Shown here: piece after piece, positions 10,702 through 21,064 of the stretch
Layout of the letters: each line of letters starts with the position of its first letter
How positions within the stretch are numbered: the first letter of the stretch is position 1
Source: Nyssa sinensis
Lineage: Eukaryota; Streptophyta; Magnoliopsida; Cornales; Nyssaceae
Assembly: GCA_008638375.1 (NCBI GenBank)
Contig: VIRR01000466.1
Span: 186,001-250,000, forward strand
Direction: 5' to 3'
DNA length: 64,000 nucleotides
Program-made: the position numbers and the translations under genes
Notes under the pieces: model-generated
The model's input: the letters and a program-made list of their open reading frames with translations, nothing else
What the model was told of the DNA's origin: nothing
Databases searched by the model: none

Positions 10702-11036
10702 TGATTTGTTTGTACTGATGTAAATCTTCTGATTTATCAATAAAATTGAATCTCTTTTTCTCAGATCCAATGTCTTTTGTACTCGAAAGTGCTTTTCTGT
10801 AGTTGAAACACTTTCTCGTGCACCTCGAATGTTCTGAGAATAGATCAAAGAAACTTAGAAGAATGCTTGAATCAAAGTACTTCACTTTTGATCGGTATTA
10901 TGGTACTTGTTGCTTGTTTGACAGTTAAGCCAAATATCATAAATATCAGATCTGAGGAGCTTCGATCCAGGAAACTTTAGTTCGTAGATGTTCGGAACTT
11001 CTGTCTTTGGACTAAATCGTAGAATCAGCTAATTGA

Positions 11037-12045
11037 AGATGGACCAGGCTCGGAAGGCCTATGCATTAGAGTAGTCCAGGCTCTGGAGACCTGCGTATTT
11101 AGAAAATGGATCAAGTATTCATAACCTGTACATTCAATAGATGGACCAAGTGCTGAGACTTGTATATTTATGGACCAGGCTCTAGAGGCCTGTGCATTAA
11201 TAGATGGACCAAGTACGAAGACTTGTACATTTATGGACCAGGCTCTGGAAGCTTGTGCATTAATAAATGGACTAAGTACGAAGACTTGTACATTTATGGA
11301 CCAGGCTCTGGAGGCCTGTGCATTAATAGATGGACCAAGTACGAAGACTAGTATATTTATGGACCAGGCTCTAAAGGCCTGTGCATTAATAGATGGACCA
11401 AGTACGAAGACTTGTACATTTATGGACCAGGCTCTAGAGGCCTGTGCATTAATAGATGGACCAAGTACGAAGACTTGTACATTTATGGACCAGGCTCTGG
11501 AGGCCTATGCATTAATAGATGGACCAAGTACGAAGACTTGTACATTTATGGACCAGGATCTAGAGGCCTGTGCATTAATAGATGGACCAAGTGCTGAGAC
11601 TTGTACATTTATGGACCAGGCTCTGGAGGCCTATGCATTAATAGATGGACCAAGTACGAAGACTTGTACATTTATGGACCAGGCTCTAGAGGCCTGTGCA
11701 TTAATAGATGGACCAAGTACGAAGACTTGTACATTTATGAACCAGGCTCTGGAGGCCTGTACATTAATAGCTCTAGAGGCCTATGCATTAATAGATGGAC
11801 CAAGTACGAAGACTTGTACATTTATGGACCAGGCTCTAGAGGCCTGTGCATTAATAGATGGACCAAGTGCTGAGACTTGTACATTTATGGACCAGGCTCT
11901 AGAGGCCTGTGTATTAATAGATGGACCAAGTACAAAGACTTGTACATTTATGGACCAGGCTCTGGAGGCCTGTGCATTAATAGATGGACCAAGTGCTGAG
12001 AGTTGTACATTTATAGACTAGGCTCTAGAGGCCTGTGCATTAATA
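11037..12045. repeat. Tat-1 63-bp minisatellite (about 14 copies)
   Basis: Each 63-bp unit is a dimer of two diverged halves, one ending CTGTGCATTAATA and one ending ACTTGTACATTT, both starting GATGGACCA or ATGGACCAGG. It lies between the end of pol and the antisense ORFs, the variable 3' UTR where Tat/Ogre elements are known to build tandem repeats. Because 63 is a multiple of three, one frame stays open as a 21-residue MDQALEACALIDGPSTKTCT-like repeat (11170-12021). I regard that as a by-product. Confidence 0.92.
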
Positions 12046-12079
12046 GATGAACATTTTATGGAAGTAAAAGAAAACCTTT

Positions 12080-13184
12080 CTACTGATAATACTTCCGCAA
12101 GTGTTCCATGTTCCATGGCCTAGGAACAGGTTTCCCAGTCATGTCTTCTAACCAGTAGGTGGTAGGTCGAACAACCTTTGTTACTTTGTAGGGGCCTTCC
12201 CAGTTTGGTGACAACTTTCCCATGGTGGGATCCTTGGTGTTTTGAAAGACTCTTCTTAAGACGAAGTCTCCAACTTGAAAGCTAACTGTCTTGAGTCCTA
12301 CCTTGGATTTGTTGACCATTCTCTGTTGATAGGCTTCCATCCTAATGCTGGCCGGCCTGATCCCTTCTCTCTTCGAGCAAATCCAAGTTTTCTATCAGCT
12401 GCTGATCATTGGATTCTTGCTCAAAGGCCTCAGTCCTCAGGGTTGGCATACCGATCTCAACCGGAATTACTGCTTCTGTTCCATAGGCTAGTAAGAAGGG
12501 AGTTTCAGAGGTGGGAGTTCTTCTGGTTGTTCTGTAGGCCCATAGAACTCCAGGGAGTTCTTCTGCCCACTTCCCTTTAGCCTGTTCCAACCTTTTCTTT
12601 AACCCATCAAGAATTGTTCGATTGGTGACCTCTACTTGCCCATTTGCTTGTGGATGGCCTGGAGAGGCAAAGTGTTGCCTAATGTTAAGATTTTCACAGA
12701 ATGCTTTGAAGCCTTTACCAATGAATTGTGTCACGTTGTCGGAGATAATTACACGTGGTATGCCGAATCTGCATACAATGTTCTTCCAGGTGAAGCTCTC
12801 AACTTCCTTTTCTGTGATATGTGTCAGAGGTTCGGCTTCGGCCCATTTAGAGAAATAATCAATGGCCACCAAGAGATATTTCCTGTTTGGAGGTGCCCTT
12901 GGCAATGGACCTACGATGTCCATCCCCCACTGAGCAAAGGGCCAAGGACTAGGAATCGGGATAAGCTCGTGCTGAGGCTGATGTTGGTACGGGGCAAATC
13001 TCTGGCATTTGTCGCACTTCCGAACATATTCCTTTGCCTGTTTCAGCATGTCAGGCCAGTAGTAACCCTGTGATAGAGCTCGGTGGGCTATAGTTCTGCC
13101 CCCATTATGATTCCCGCAGATTCCCTCATGTATTTCAGCCAAGACATATTGTGACTCGTCTAGAGCCAAGCATTTTAACAGAGG
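12080..13184 (-). pseudogene. Tat-1 integrase (broken)
   Basis: C-terminal part of the minus-strand pol. It has the H-H-C-C zinc finger (HEGICGNHNGGRT to CDKCQRFAPY), the integrase core with MDIVGPLP, ISDNVTQF and a PQANGQVEVTNRTI block holding the catalytic Glu, and a C-terminal domain ending in RPWNMEHLRKYYQ. Integrase inserts the cDNA into host DNA. The usual Gly after the second Asp (SDNG) is Val here. An extra GGCC near 12345-12356 duplicates the preceding four bases and shifts the frame before the C-terminal domain, and a TAA at 13185-13187 separates it from RNase H. Confidence 0.88.
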
Positions 13185-14030
13185 TTAAGAATATGACCTT
13201 CTGTAAAGCTTGTTGTTCAGGATCAGGTACCGAGCCGCTCTGATTTGAATTCTCTTGGCTTTGTTTTTATCCTCTAGGAGGAGCCCGGATCTTAGGTACT
13301 GGAGAATTGGAGTCATCCAGTTCTGGGGCTGTTCATTAATTTGAGCAACTTGGGCTTCCTCAATACTGGGTCCTGGCTGAAAGGAGATTTTTACTATGGA
13401 GCTTGCTTCAGACTTGAGGTGGGAGGCCATGTTAGCCAGAGCATCTGCTCTGCAATTCTGACTTCTCTCAATTTTCTGGATAGTAAATGTCTGGAAGGAA
13501 TGCTTCAAGTGGTTTAACAGTTCGGAGTACCAGAGCATCCTGTCATCTTTAATGGCAAATTCTCCCAAGACCTGGCTCACTACCAGTTGGGAATCGGAGA
13601 AGACATCGAGGTTCTGAGCCTCGCATTCCATGGCAAGTTTCATGCCTAAGATTAGGGCTTCATATTCGGCTTCGTTGTTAGAAGCTTTGAATCCCAGGCT
13701 GACTACTTTTTCTAACGTGAGCCCATCAGGGGACTGTAGTACCAGGCCTACCCCTGAACCTTGATCGGTTGACGATCCATCGATGTAAAGCAGCCAGGTT
13801 CCCGAGGTTTCGGTGAGTTGTGCCCTGTTCTGAAGCGCCGGGGTGAACTCGGCTACGAAATCAGCTAAGGCCTGCCCTTTGATGGAGTTTCGGGGTACAT
13901 ATGATATGTCGAACTCCCCTAGCTCCACAGACCACTTCACCAATCTTCCCGATACCTCAGGTTTCCTCAGTATTGATTTCAGAGGATAGGTAGTTGGGAT
14001 CTCGATTGGATGTGTTTGGAAATAAGGTCA
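13185..14030 (-). pseudogene. Tat-1 second (archaeal-type) RNase H
   Basis: Minus strand, same frame as RT. It contains LLYIDGSSTDQGSGVGLVL, NNEAEYEALILGMKLA and DVFSDSQLVVSQ, which supply the Asp-Glu-Asp catalytic set of an RNase H fold. A complete gypsy-type RNase H already follows RT, so this is the additional RNase H that defines Tat elements. It is bounded by in-frame stops TGA (14028-14030) and TAA (13185-13187). Confidence 0.85.
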
Positions 14031-15425
14031 AAGCTTCCGAGTTGATATGACCAAGGCATAGGCCAGTTTCTCTACTTTTGGGTATCTTTTCTCTGTGTCA
14101 AGTAATGCCCTACTGACGTAGAAAATAGGCCTCTGTACTCCTCTATCTTGTCTAATTAATGCGGAGCTGACCGCGTTTTCGGAAATTGCAAGATACAAGA
14201 GTAGCTTTTCTCCTTGTACTGGTTTTGACAAGAGTTCTGGAGAGGCTAGATACTCTTTTAGTTCTTGAAAGGATTCTTTGCATTGTTCCGTCCACTGCAA
14301 AGCTTTACTACCCTTTAGAGCTTTGAAGAAAGATAGGCAGCAGTCAGTGGATTTGGAGATAAATCTGCTCAGTGCCGCAATTCTGCCATTCAATGCCTGA
14401 ATTTCCTTCCTGGTTTTCGGAGACTTCAACCCAATCAGAGCTTGGATCTGAGTGGGATCTGCTTCGATACCCCTCTGAGAGACAATGTATCCCAAGAATT
14501 TTCCCTTCGTAACTCTGAAGGTGCATTTCGAGGGGTTGAGCTTCATCTTGTGCAGTCTGAGGATATCGAAGGTCTGGGCTAAGTGCTGGAGGTGGCTACC
14601 TTTCTGAAGACTCTTTACCAGCATGTTGTCGATGTATACCTCCATGGTGCTGCCGAGCAGCGGGCTGAACATCTTGTTCACCAATCGCTGATTAGTGGCC
14701 CCAGCATTTTTCAAACCGAAAGGCATCACTCTGTAGCAGTAGAGCCCTCTTTCGGTTATGAAGGCAGTCTTCTCTTGATCTGGAGCGTACATTTGGATCT
14801 GGTTGTATCCCGAGTAGGCATCCATGAAGCTCATAAGCTCATGCCCCGCAGTGGCGTCAACTAGTTGGTCTATTCTTGGCAGTGGAAAGCTATCCTTGGG
14901 GCACGCCTTGTTGAGGTCTGTATAATCAACGCAGACTCTCCACTTGCCGTTTTTCTTTTTGACAAGCACGGTGTTGGCTAGCCACTCGGGATAGAACACT
15001 TCCCGAATCATCCTAGCATCTAGCAGCCTTTGGACTTCTTCATTTATAATCTGATGCCGCTCAGGGGCAATCGGCCTTCTCTTCTGTCTGACTGGCGGGT
15101 GATCCGGATCCACCATCAGCTTGTGAGTTATAAGTTTGGGATCTATTCCCTCTATGTCTTTGATCTCCCATGCAAAGATAGAGAGGTTATCTTTCAAGAA
15201 CCTGACTATCTTTTCCTTCTCAGTGTGTGTGAGGTCTGAGCCGATGTACAAATAATGCCCCTCTGCTTCTGAACTGACCAGTACTTTGATGGGCTCGCCA
15301 ACAGGTTTGGCTTGGCTATCTCGTCCCCTTGGGCTCAGGGGTTCTTCAATGCTGGATGGGCAATCTTCCACCTCAGGTGAATGAGTGAAAACCGGATCTG
15401 CACAATCCCGAGTGTACTGTAATTG
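14028..15425 (-). pseudogene. Tat-1 reverse transcriptase and first RNase H, active site altered
   Basis: Minus strand. RT motifs: WRVCVDYTDLNKACPKDSFP, MDAYSGYNQI, MPFGLKNAGA and FLGYIVSQRGIEA. The catalytic YxDD box reads YIDN (Asn codon at 14627-14625), so the second metal-binding Asp is lost. The connected RNase H (LLYLAISENAVSSALIR to RYPKVEKLAYALV) follows. The frame is closed by TGA at 14030-14028 where related sequences continue as KLRPYFQ, consistent with a CGA to TGA change. Confidence 0.9.
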
Positions 15426-16085
15426 CTATTTAGGAGCCTTCTCCTTGAGGGCAATAACGTGGCATTCTCGGGAGGTTGGCTGACACCCTCTAACCGAGTG
15501 GACGCTCTGGTTGTGTACGTACTTTAGGCACTGATGGAGGGTCGAAGTGACTGCTCCTATCTGATACAACCAAGGTCTCCCGATTATGACGTTGTAGGGA
15601 GATTTCATGTTCAACACCATGTACTCCGAGATGGTGGTCTTCTGCCCTTCGCCCTCTCCTACAGTGGTAGGAAGGTCGACTCTCCCCAAAGGGGTACTGA
15701 GGTTGCCATCAAAAGCTGCCATCACGGCAGTGGTGGGCTTGACGTTGTCATGGTCTATCCCCATCTGTTTAAGTGGCTCATAGAATAGTATGTTGACGGA
15801 GCTGCCAGTATTGACCAGGACTCTCCTGGTCTCGAAGTTAACGATTCTGAGGGTAATAACAAGGGCATCACTGTGAGGGCAGTGTACCCCTGCTAGATCT
15901 TGCTGGGTGAATTGGATCTCCGGTGCTGGCTTGAGCCTCTTTTCGACGTTGGAGATCTGTAATACGTTCGGGGCGGCTCTGGCTTCCCGAGCGTATCTCT
16001 TTCTTGCCCTGTTGGACATTCTTGTGACAGGGGAATCAGCATGGAGGACATAGATGACGTGGTTGTTCTGCTTCTGAGGCTCGTT
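15426..16085 (-). pseudogene. Tat-1 aspartic protease region
   Basis: Minus strand, in frame with gag and RT. The retropepsin active site, normally VDTGSS, reads RVLVNTGSSVNILFYE, so the catalytic Asp is Asn. YNVIIGRPWL, the usual second motif of Tat proteases, is present. The segment ends at TAG 15428-15426 and starts after TGA 16088-16086. It would have cleaved the Gag-Pol polyprotein. Confidence 0.82.
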
Positions 16086-17789
16086 TCATCCTTCCCTCTG
16101 CTCTTGCCTCTGTTTGGGCCTCTGGTCCGGCCGTTGCTGAGGCTTGTCTTCTTGGGGGTTCTGCCTTCCGTCCGGCTTGACGAACTCCCGAAGACGTCCC
16201 TTCTTTATGAGCTGCTCTATCTCATATCGGAGGGTCCTACATGTGTTTGTTGTATGTCCATGATCTTTATGAAAATTACAATACTTACTTTGGTCCCGCA
16301 GACTAGGATCTCCTTTGATTGGTTCCGGCCACCTCAGCTTCTCCCGATCTCGGATCTGTCGGAGTACCTGGTTCAGTGTTGCGTTCAAAGGAATGAAGTT
16401 GGTGAACTCCCTTGGTCCGGAGTTGTATACGGCTCTAGGTGTTGTTCTTTTCTTTGGGCTCCTGGCCCTCTTTTTGTTGGAGTCTCTTTTGTGATCCTCC
16501 TTCTTGTGGTCCTCCCGCTTCAGATTGTCCCTCTGGATCTGATCTCTGCCCTTCTGGGACGTGCGGTTGGCTTCTTCCAAGTTGATGTATTTTCTGGCCC
16601 GATCCATTAATGCCGCCATATCGGCTAGAGGGCTTTTGGTAAAGGAGTCTCTGAACCCACCTTGGGCAAGCCCAGCAGTTAGGGCTGCTACAAGGAACTT
16701 TGGGCTGCAGTCAGTGATCTCGGTAAGTTCGGTATTGAAGCGCGTAATGTAGGCGCGGAGGGATTCCTCCTTGGTCTGCTTGACGTTCAGCAGGAATTTT
16801 GGCCCCCTTCTGAACCTCCTGCTGGTCATAAACTTGTCCAAGAACTGTCTACTGAGCTCATAGAAGCTGGTAACTTAGTTCGGAGGGAGGTTGTGGAACC
16901 ATTTCAGAGCAGTGCCCTTCAAGCTGGTGATAAACGTTCGGCACATAAAAGCATCAGAGGCTCCGTGAAGGGCCGTCGTATGCTGGTAATGAGAGAGATG
17001 ATCTCCTGGATCTCCAGATCTATCGTACAGGGTGAACTTGGGCACCATGAACTTTCTGGGCCTCTCTTCTAACATGATGGCGTGAGTGAATGGGGTGGCT
17101 AGTCTTCCGAGCAGCCTGGCCAGTTCGTCTTGCTCTGGAGGGTTCTGAGGTCCCCTCAAGGTAACTGTCCGGTCCATCGACTCAGCAATTTCCTCTACCC
17201 TCCGCGGGTCTCTGAGTCTGACATCTTGTGAACCTTGCCTGACAGCCTCGGCTTCAGGGTAGTAGGGTTGATTACGCCCTTGGACGGAGGAGGATTCCGA
17301 ACACGGAGCGATTGGTGCTGTATGATAAGGCTCCTGCAGTGCCGGGTGTGCTCCCGAGGCCCTTGGAGTTGGGGCTCGAGTAGTGCTCCAGTAATGGACG
17401 TCGGGAACGAAGGTAGATGTTCCCCAACCAGGGACTGTTGATGGCTGCGGATCTCGGCCAGTGCGAGCAACACCTGATGGGTGTCCAGGCTGGTTAGTTG
17501 GAGCCTGCGCATGAAGTTCTTCATTCTCCGTGGCAATAGGAGGTTGCATTCCCGCAACGAAGTTTACCGGCGGGCTAGGAGGACCCGCCGCTTGGTTCTG
17601 CGTGAGTGTTGCCAGCGTTCTAGTGATGGCAAGCAACTGCTCCTGCACCAGTTCATTATGTCGTTTTATTGCTTCAATCTCTTGTCACATAGGGTGGGCC
17701 GCTGGCCCCTTTGTGCGAGGAGCAAGCGGCTGACGTTGAGCGTTTTGCGAACTCTAAGTATTCTGTCACGGTCGGAGATTTGGTGCCAT
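16086..17789 (-). pseudogene. Tat-1 gag
   Basis: Start ATG inferred at 17789-17787 (MAPNL), because the frame continues through conserved QEIEAIKRHNELVQEQLLAI and Tat-2 keeps the same start (MAPNLQPRQKT). The retrotransposon gag domain includes FTLYDRSGDPGDHLSHYQ, LKGTALKWFHNLPPN and RRGPKFLLNVKQ. A zinc-knuckle-like motif reads CNFHKDHGHTTNTC. In-frame stops occur three times in the first 40 codons and again at 16877-16875. Gag would form the virus-like particle. Confidence 0.85.
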
Positions 17790-17844
17790 AGTTTCCGGTG
17801 AGGAAAGAGATGAGTTTATGAATAGAGCACTTGGAGATTAGTCG

Positions 17845-17862
17845 TTCCCACAGGCGGCGCCA
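17845..17862 (-). promoter_or_regulatory. Tat-1 primer-binding site
   Basis: Reading the minus strand, TGGCGCCGCCTGTGGG starts three bases after the 5' LTR. TGGCGCC openings are usual for Tat and Athila elements and pair with the 3' end of a tRNA (Asp or Arg type; I cannot decide). Tat-2 has TGGCGCCGTCTGTGGG at the same place. Confidence 0.7.
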
Positions 17863-17865
17863 AAC

Positions 17866-18424
17866 TGATGCTGCACTTTTCGGCTCGCAATAAGTATGGA
17901 CTCCGTGACCTGTAGAACACTCAGAAAGATGATCAGAAAACCACCGGATTGGCTCTGGCAGTAGCCGCTCCGATGCTTAAGTAAGAAAAAGAATTGAAAG
18001 ACTGTATTGAAAGCCAAAGAATGAGCATAAAAAATAAAGCGTACCTCTAGGATTTAATTTATAAGCCGTGGCTCTCCTAAGTTGATTAGGATTTGACGCC
18101 ATGAATATAGGGATTTGATCATCAGAGATTGCAGTTACCTTGTGGAGCGTTGAGTCATAGATGGAGATAATCATAGATAGTAGTTTTCGTGTTGAAGACT
18201 GTTTCCTTGTTTGCAGACTGTTTCCTTATCGAAGACTGTTTCTTTATTCCCTGCTCGGCATCCGCTAAAGCGGTGACGAGGTCTGGAGTGTTGATCTGGA
18301 CCCTGTGATAAGTTCTAAGACCCTTGTCCGGATATATATGCTCTGAAGGTATAAGTTCGGTCACTTCTGACCTTTTGAGCTGATGTGTCAAATGCTGATT
18401 GGCCTGCTCTTTTATGGTATATCA
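17866..18424 (-). repeat. Tat-1 5' LTR (right copy)
   Basis: This 559-bp LTR is identical in length to the left copy and flanked by TSD catta. It should contain the promoter for gag-pol transcription leftwards, in the direction opposite to CRK-A. Confidence 0.95.
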
Positions 18425-18680
18425 CATTACATTTTCGTGAGTGCATTCAGCATTCATGAATAAGTAAAGTTATCCTAACTCAAAATTCAGACCCATTTCC
18501 TATTGTAATTGAATGATAACTAAGACCCTGTCATTAAACGGGTGAATGCAGAGCTGTCAACGAATTAGATATTGATTTAAATTTAATCTATTTCTTCAAA
18601 TATGGTATAAAAATTCTAACCCGATGATTTGACTGGTCTACATCCAATAATTTTTTTAATTAAATGAATCATATATATAG
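18425..18680. other. Residual CRK-A intron 1 sequence
   Basis: Unique AT-rich sequence between the TSD of Tat-1 and the start of the pararetrovirus-like segment, ending in a short TA repeat. No feature seen. Confidence 0.5.
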
Positions 18681-18806
18681 AGGGTACCCCCTACCAAGGT
18701 AGAGGTACCAAAGGTACCGATACCTCAGCAAACTGTCAAGGGACCGCAAACAGTCTACTAGCCAGCTAGACACAGGTAGCTCCACAGGAGATAGCACCAT
18801 CCAGCG
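18681..18806 (+). repeat. Inverted-repeat arm, left
   Basis: Begins AGGGTACCCCCTACCAAGG and runs through CTGTCAAGGGACCG. Its reverse complement occurs at about 20566-20697 with a short extra GCGGTCCCT unit. This shows that the pararetrovirus-like segment contains two pieces in opposite orientation. Confidence 0.8.
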
Positions 18807-18811
18807 CAGGC

Positions 18812-19025
18812 GATCAACTACTGTGACTATTCCGATAGACTGTTAGATATAAACAAGGGGATGACAACCTACAGTGGACCCCGCGTGCCGGGTTTAGCCT
18901 AACTATGGCCTGTTGACTGTGGGTGGTCTACAGCGTGGACGGAGAAGAAAGAGAAGAATTACAGTATGAACTGAGGTTGGTTGGAATCTGGACCGGGACT
19001 TGTCATGGACTTCTTGTATAGCTGT
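18812..19025 (-). repeat. Leader-like direct repeat, copy 1
   Basis: About 214 bp almost identical to 22593-22806, including CAACCTACAGTGGACCCC and GGGTGGTCTACAG. In copy 1 the tRNA-binding site follows directly at 19051-19063. In copy 2 the corresponding place is a TA microsatellite. Confidence 0.85.
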
Positions 19026-19050
19026 AGGGGCTTACTGAGGATCTACTGTT

Positions 19051-19063
19051 GGCTCTGATACCA
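19051..19063 (-). promoter_or_regulatory. Initiator-tRNA-Met primer-binding site
   Basis: Minus strand TGGTATCAGAGCC, exactly complementary to the 3' end of plant initiator tRNA-Met. It is used by caulimovirids and many LTR elements. Here the preceding bases (CCCCCTTA) are not an LTR end. Confidence 0.75.
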
Positions 19064-19448
19064 TAAGGGGGACTGACCGAGCCAGTGGATGCCCACGGAA
19101 GCAGTATAATGAATATGAATGGCAGCATGTCGTAAATGATATGAAAGAAAAAAAAAAAAAAAAAGACAGAATAGAGTGAAAATTAAAATGCAAATGCAGG
19201 GATAAGAGGTAAAACCTTCCATAAAGGAATGAGATGATAGCAAAAATTAAAATGAAAACTTAAAAACTGAATTGTATAAATTGAAAATAAACTTACAACT
19301 ATATGAGGCTTTAAGCCAAACTGTATGAAAGAAGAAGGGGAAGAGAGGAAGGGGAATACAAGAGTGAATTAAGAGACATTATTCTCTCACTGAATTCTCT
19401 CAAGTATATGAGTACTGAAAATTCAGCCTGCTGAAAACTGAGAAGAGG

Positions 19449-19470
19449 CTTCCTTATATAGAGAGGAAGG
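19449..19470 (-). promoter_or_regulatory. Pararetrovirus-type TATA region
   Basis: On the minus strand CCTCTCTATATAAGGAAG closely resembles the core promoter of caulimovirus long transcripts. Transcription would run left through the tRNA-binding site. Confidence 0.55.
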
Positions 19471-20340
19471 AGCCTTGGATGCTTAGTTGGTGGCTTAATT
19501 CACGAAGGGAATCCCGGGAGTGAATTAGCTTTTATTGGAGTGAAAGCATTTTGCTTTCGACTACTTTTGACTTTTGCAATGATGACTGTTAGCAAAAGAC
19601 AACTTTCACTGTTGGTGAATAGTGGCCTGTCTAGAGCCGAAAGTTGTTTTGTCATCTTGCGGCTGAATGGATGGCCATGGGGCCTACTGAATGTGCAACT
19701 GTCGAGAACTGTCGACAAGTGCGTACTTGGCTGGCTGGATCTGGATTGGGTTGGACTATACGTAATCCAGATGGTGGGGATCTGAATGATGGTGCAGAGG
19801 GAGGAGCACCATGGGAGCAGCTAGAGGAGAAGAGTCCTTAGCTATCTAAGCTGGATAAGAAGATGTTGATCTGAGCTTTCTTCGTCGTCTGGCCCATGAT
19901 TGTATCTGAGAAGATGGAGGGAGAGAGGACTGCTGGTACTGGAGAAGGGGCTGTCCTAGAGGGAAGCAAGAAGTGCTTATAAAGCTGTATGACTGTCTTA
20001 CTAAGCTGTGAGGCTGTGACTGTCTATAGAGAAAAGAGAGAATAGTCTTGTTGTTGCAGTACTGGTGGCTGTCTGGCCTCTACAAGTGACTATTACAAAA
20101 AAGAAAATGTACATACGGAATCCTACCCTGCCCATTTTTAGTGTACAAAAATTTACAAGGGAAGGAATAAAAACTGTAAAAATACAAGAAAATTTTACAA
20201 TTATACAATGTAAAAGATAAAATTTTCTTATAATGAATCCCATGGGGATGAGATCCTGCTAGCTGTTGGATGAGCAGGTTGGAGACTGAGGATGCACTGG
20301 GAGTGCCTGGAGATTGTTCTAGCGAGGTGGTAGGAGAACC

Positions 20341-20976
20341 TCAGAGATCTGTGAAACAGGAGAGTACTATGTCCGGAGTTGTGGCCAGAGGCTTCCTGCA
20401 AAAAGTTAGAAATAGAAGAAAATTTTGGATCTGGTAGATCCTTGGCTGGCTGAATGCTTGTGGAAATTGTACACGCATCTGCTGAGGAGTGTCTGGAGGA
20501 TACCTGCTATGTTGAGTGGTAGCTGGGGCTACCAGTGCTGGATGTAGTGTCTGGAGAAACTGGCTGGATGGTGGTATCTCCTGTGGAGCTACCTGTGTCT
20601 GGCTGGCTGGTAGACTGTCTGCGGTCCCTGCGGTCCCTTGACAGTTTGCTGAGGTATCGGTACCTTTGGTACCTCTACCTTGGTAGGGGGTACCCCCCCT
20701 ACCCCATACTATCCCGCACCTGTTTACAAACCTACCCTCCCCAAATTTAGTCTTCAAAATTTGAAAAACGAAAGGGAAAAGGAAGGAAAAAATGAAGGAG
20801 AAAAATTTTTCTGGATAAAACTTGCTTGTAAACTGAAGCAAGAAGGGAGAAAGAGAAAAAATTTTGAAAAAATAATTATAAAGGAGGGAGGTGGAGTGAA
20901 ATTTATCAAAAGATAAAATTTCTTTATAATTAATTTTTATTAAAAGAAAATGTTTACACTGAAACTGGGTAAACAT
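20341..20976 (-). other. Pro/Gln-rich open frame, unassigned
   Basis: A 211-codon minus-strand frame, hydrophobic at the start and Pro/Gln-rich later, overlapping one inverted-repeat arm. It matches no family I know, and part of it overlaps the repeat, so I do not call it a gene. Confidence 0.2.
20566..20700 (-). repeat. Inverted-repeat arm, right
   Basis: Reverse complement of 18681-18806, ending in GGTAGGGGGTACCCCCCC. About 1.76 kb separates the two arms, so a very large stem-loop could form in transcripts of this intron. Confidence 0.8.
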
Positions 20977-21064
20977 CTGGGAGGGCTGAGGGAAAATAGG
21001 TTTGGACTGAAACCTAATGAGGTGTGTGGGGATAGAAGCAGGAGGAGACCTTGGCTAAGTGGAA

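Larger units (their letters stand above)
6402..18424 (-). mobile_element. Tat-1: complete Ty3/gypsy (Tat lineage) LTR retrotransposon inside CRK-A intron 1
   Basis: The 12,023-bp element is bounded by two 559-bp LTRs (TG...CA) and a perfect 5-bp TSD, catta, at 6397-6401 and 18425-18429. It is oriented on the minus strand, against the host gene. In its own direction it holds the 5' LTR (17866-18424), primer-binding site, gag-pol in one frame with protease, RT, RNase H, a second RNase H and integrase, a minisatellite, two antisense gene-like units, a polypurine tract and the 3' LTR (6402-6960). The dual RNase H and antisense 3' ORF place it in the Tat group (Retand/Ogre/Grande relatives). Its gag-pol contains many stop codons, so this copy is not autonomous. 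I count about 20 differences between its LTRs, mostly transitions and no indels, so the insertion is old enough to have decayed but not ancient. Confidence 0.95.

Noticed and set aside
11170..12021. A 283-codon open frame of 21-residue repeats (MDQALEACALIDGPSTKTCT-like)
   Set aside because: It exists because the 63-bp minisatellite unit is divisible by three. The 66-bp array of Tat-2 has stops in the equivalent frame, so there is no sign of protein conservation.
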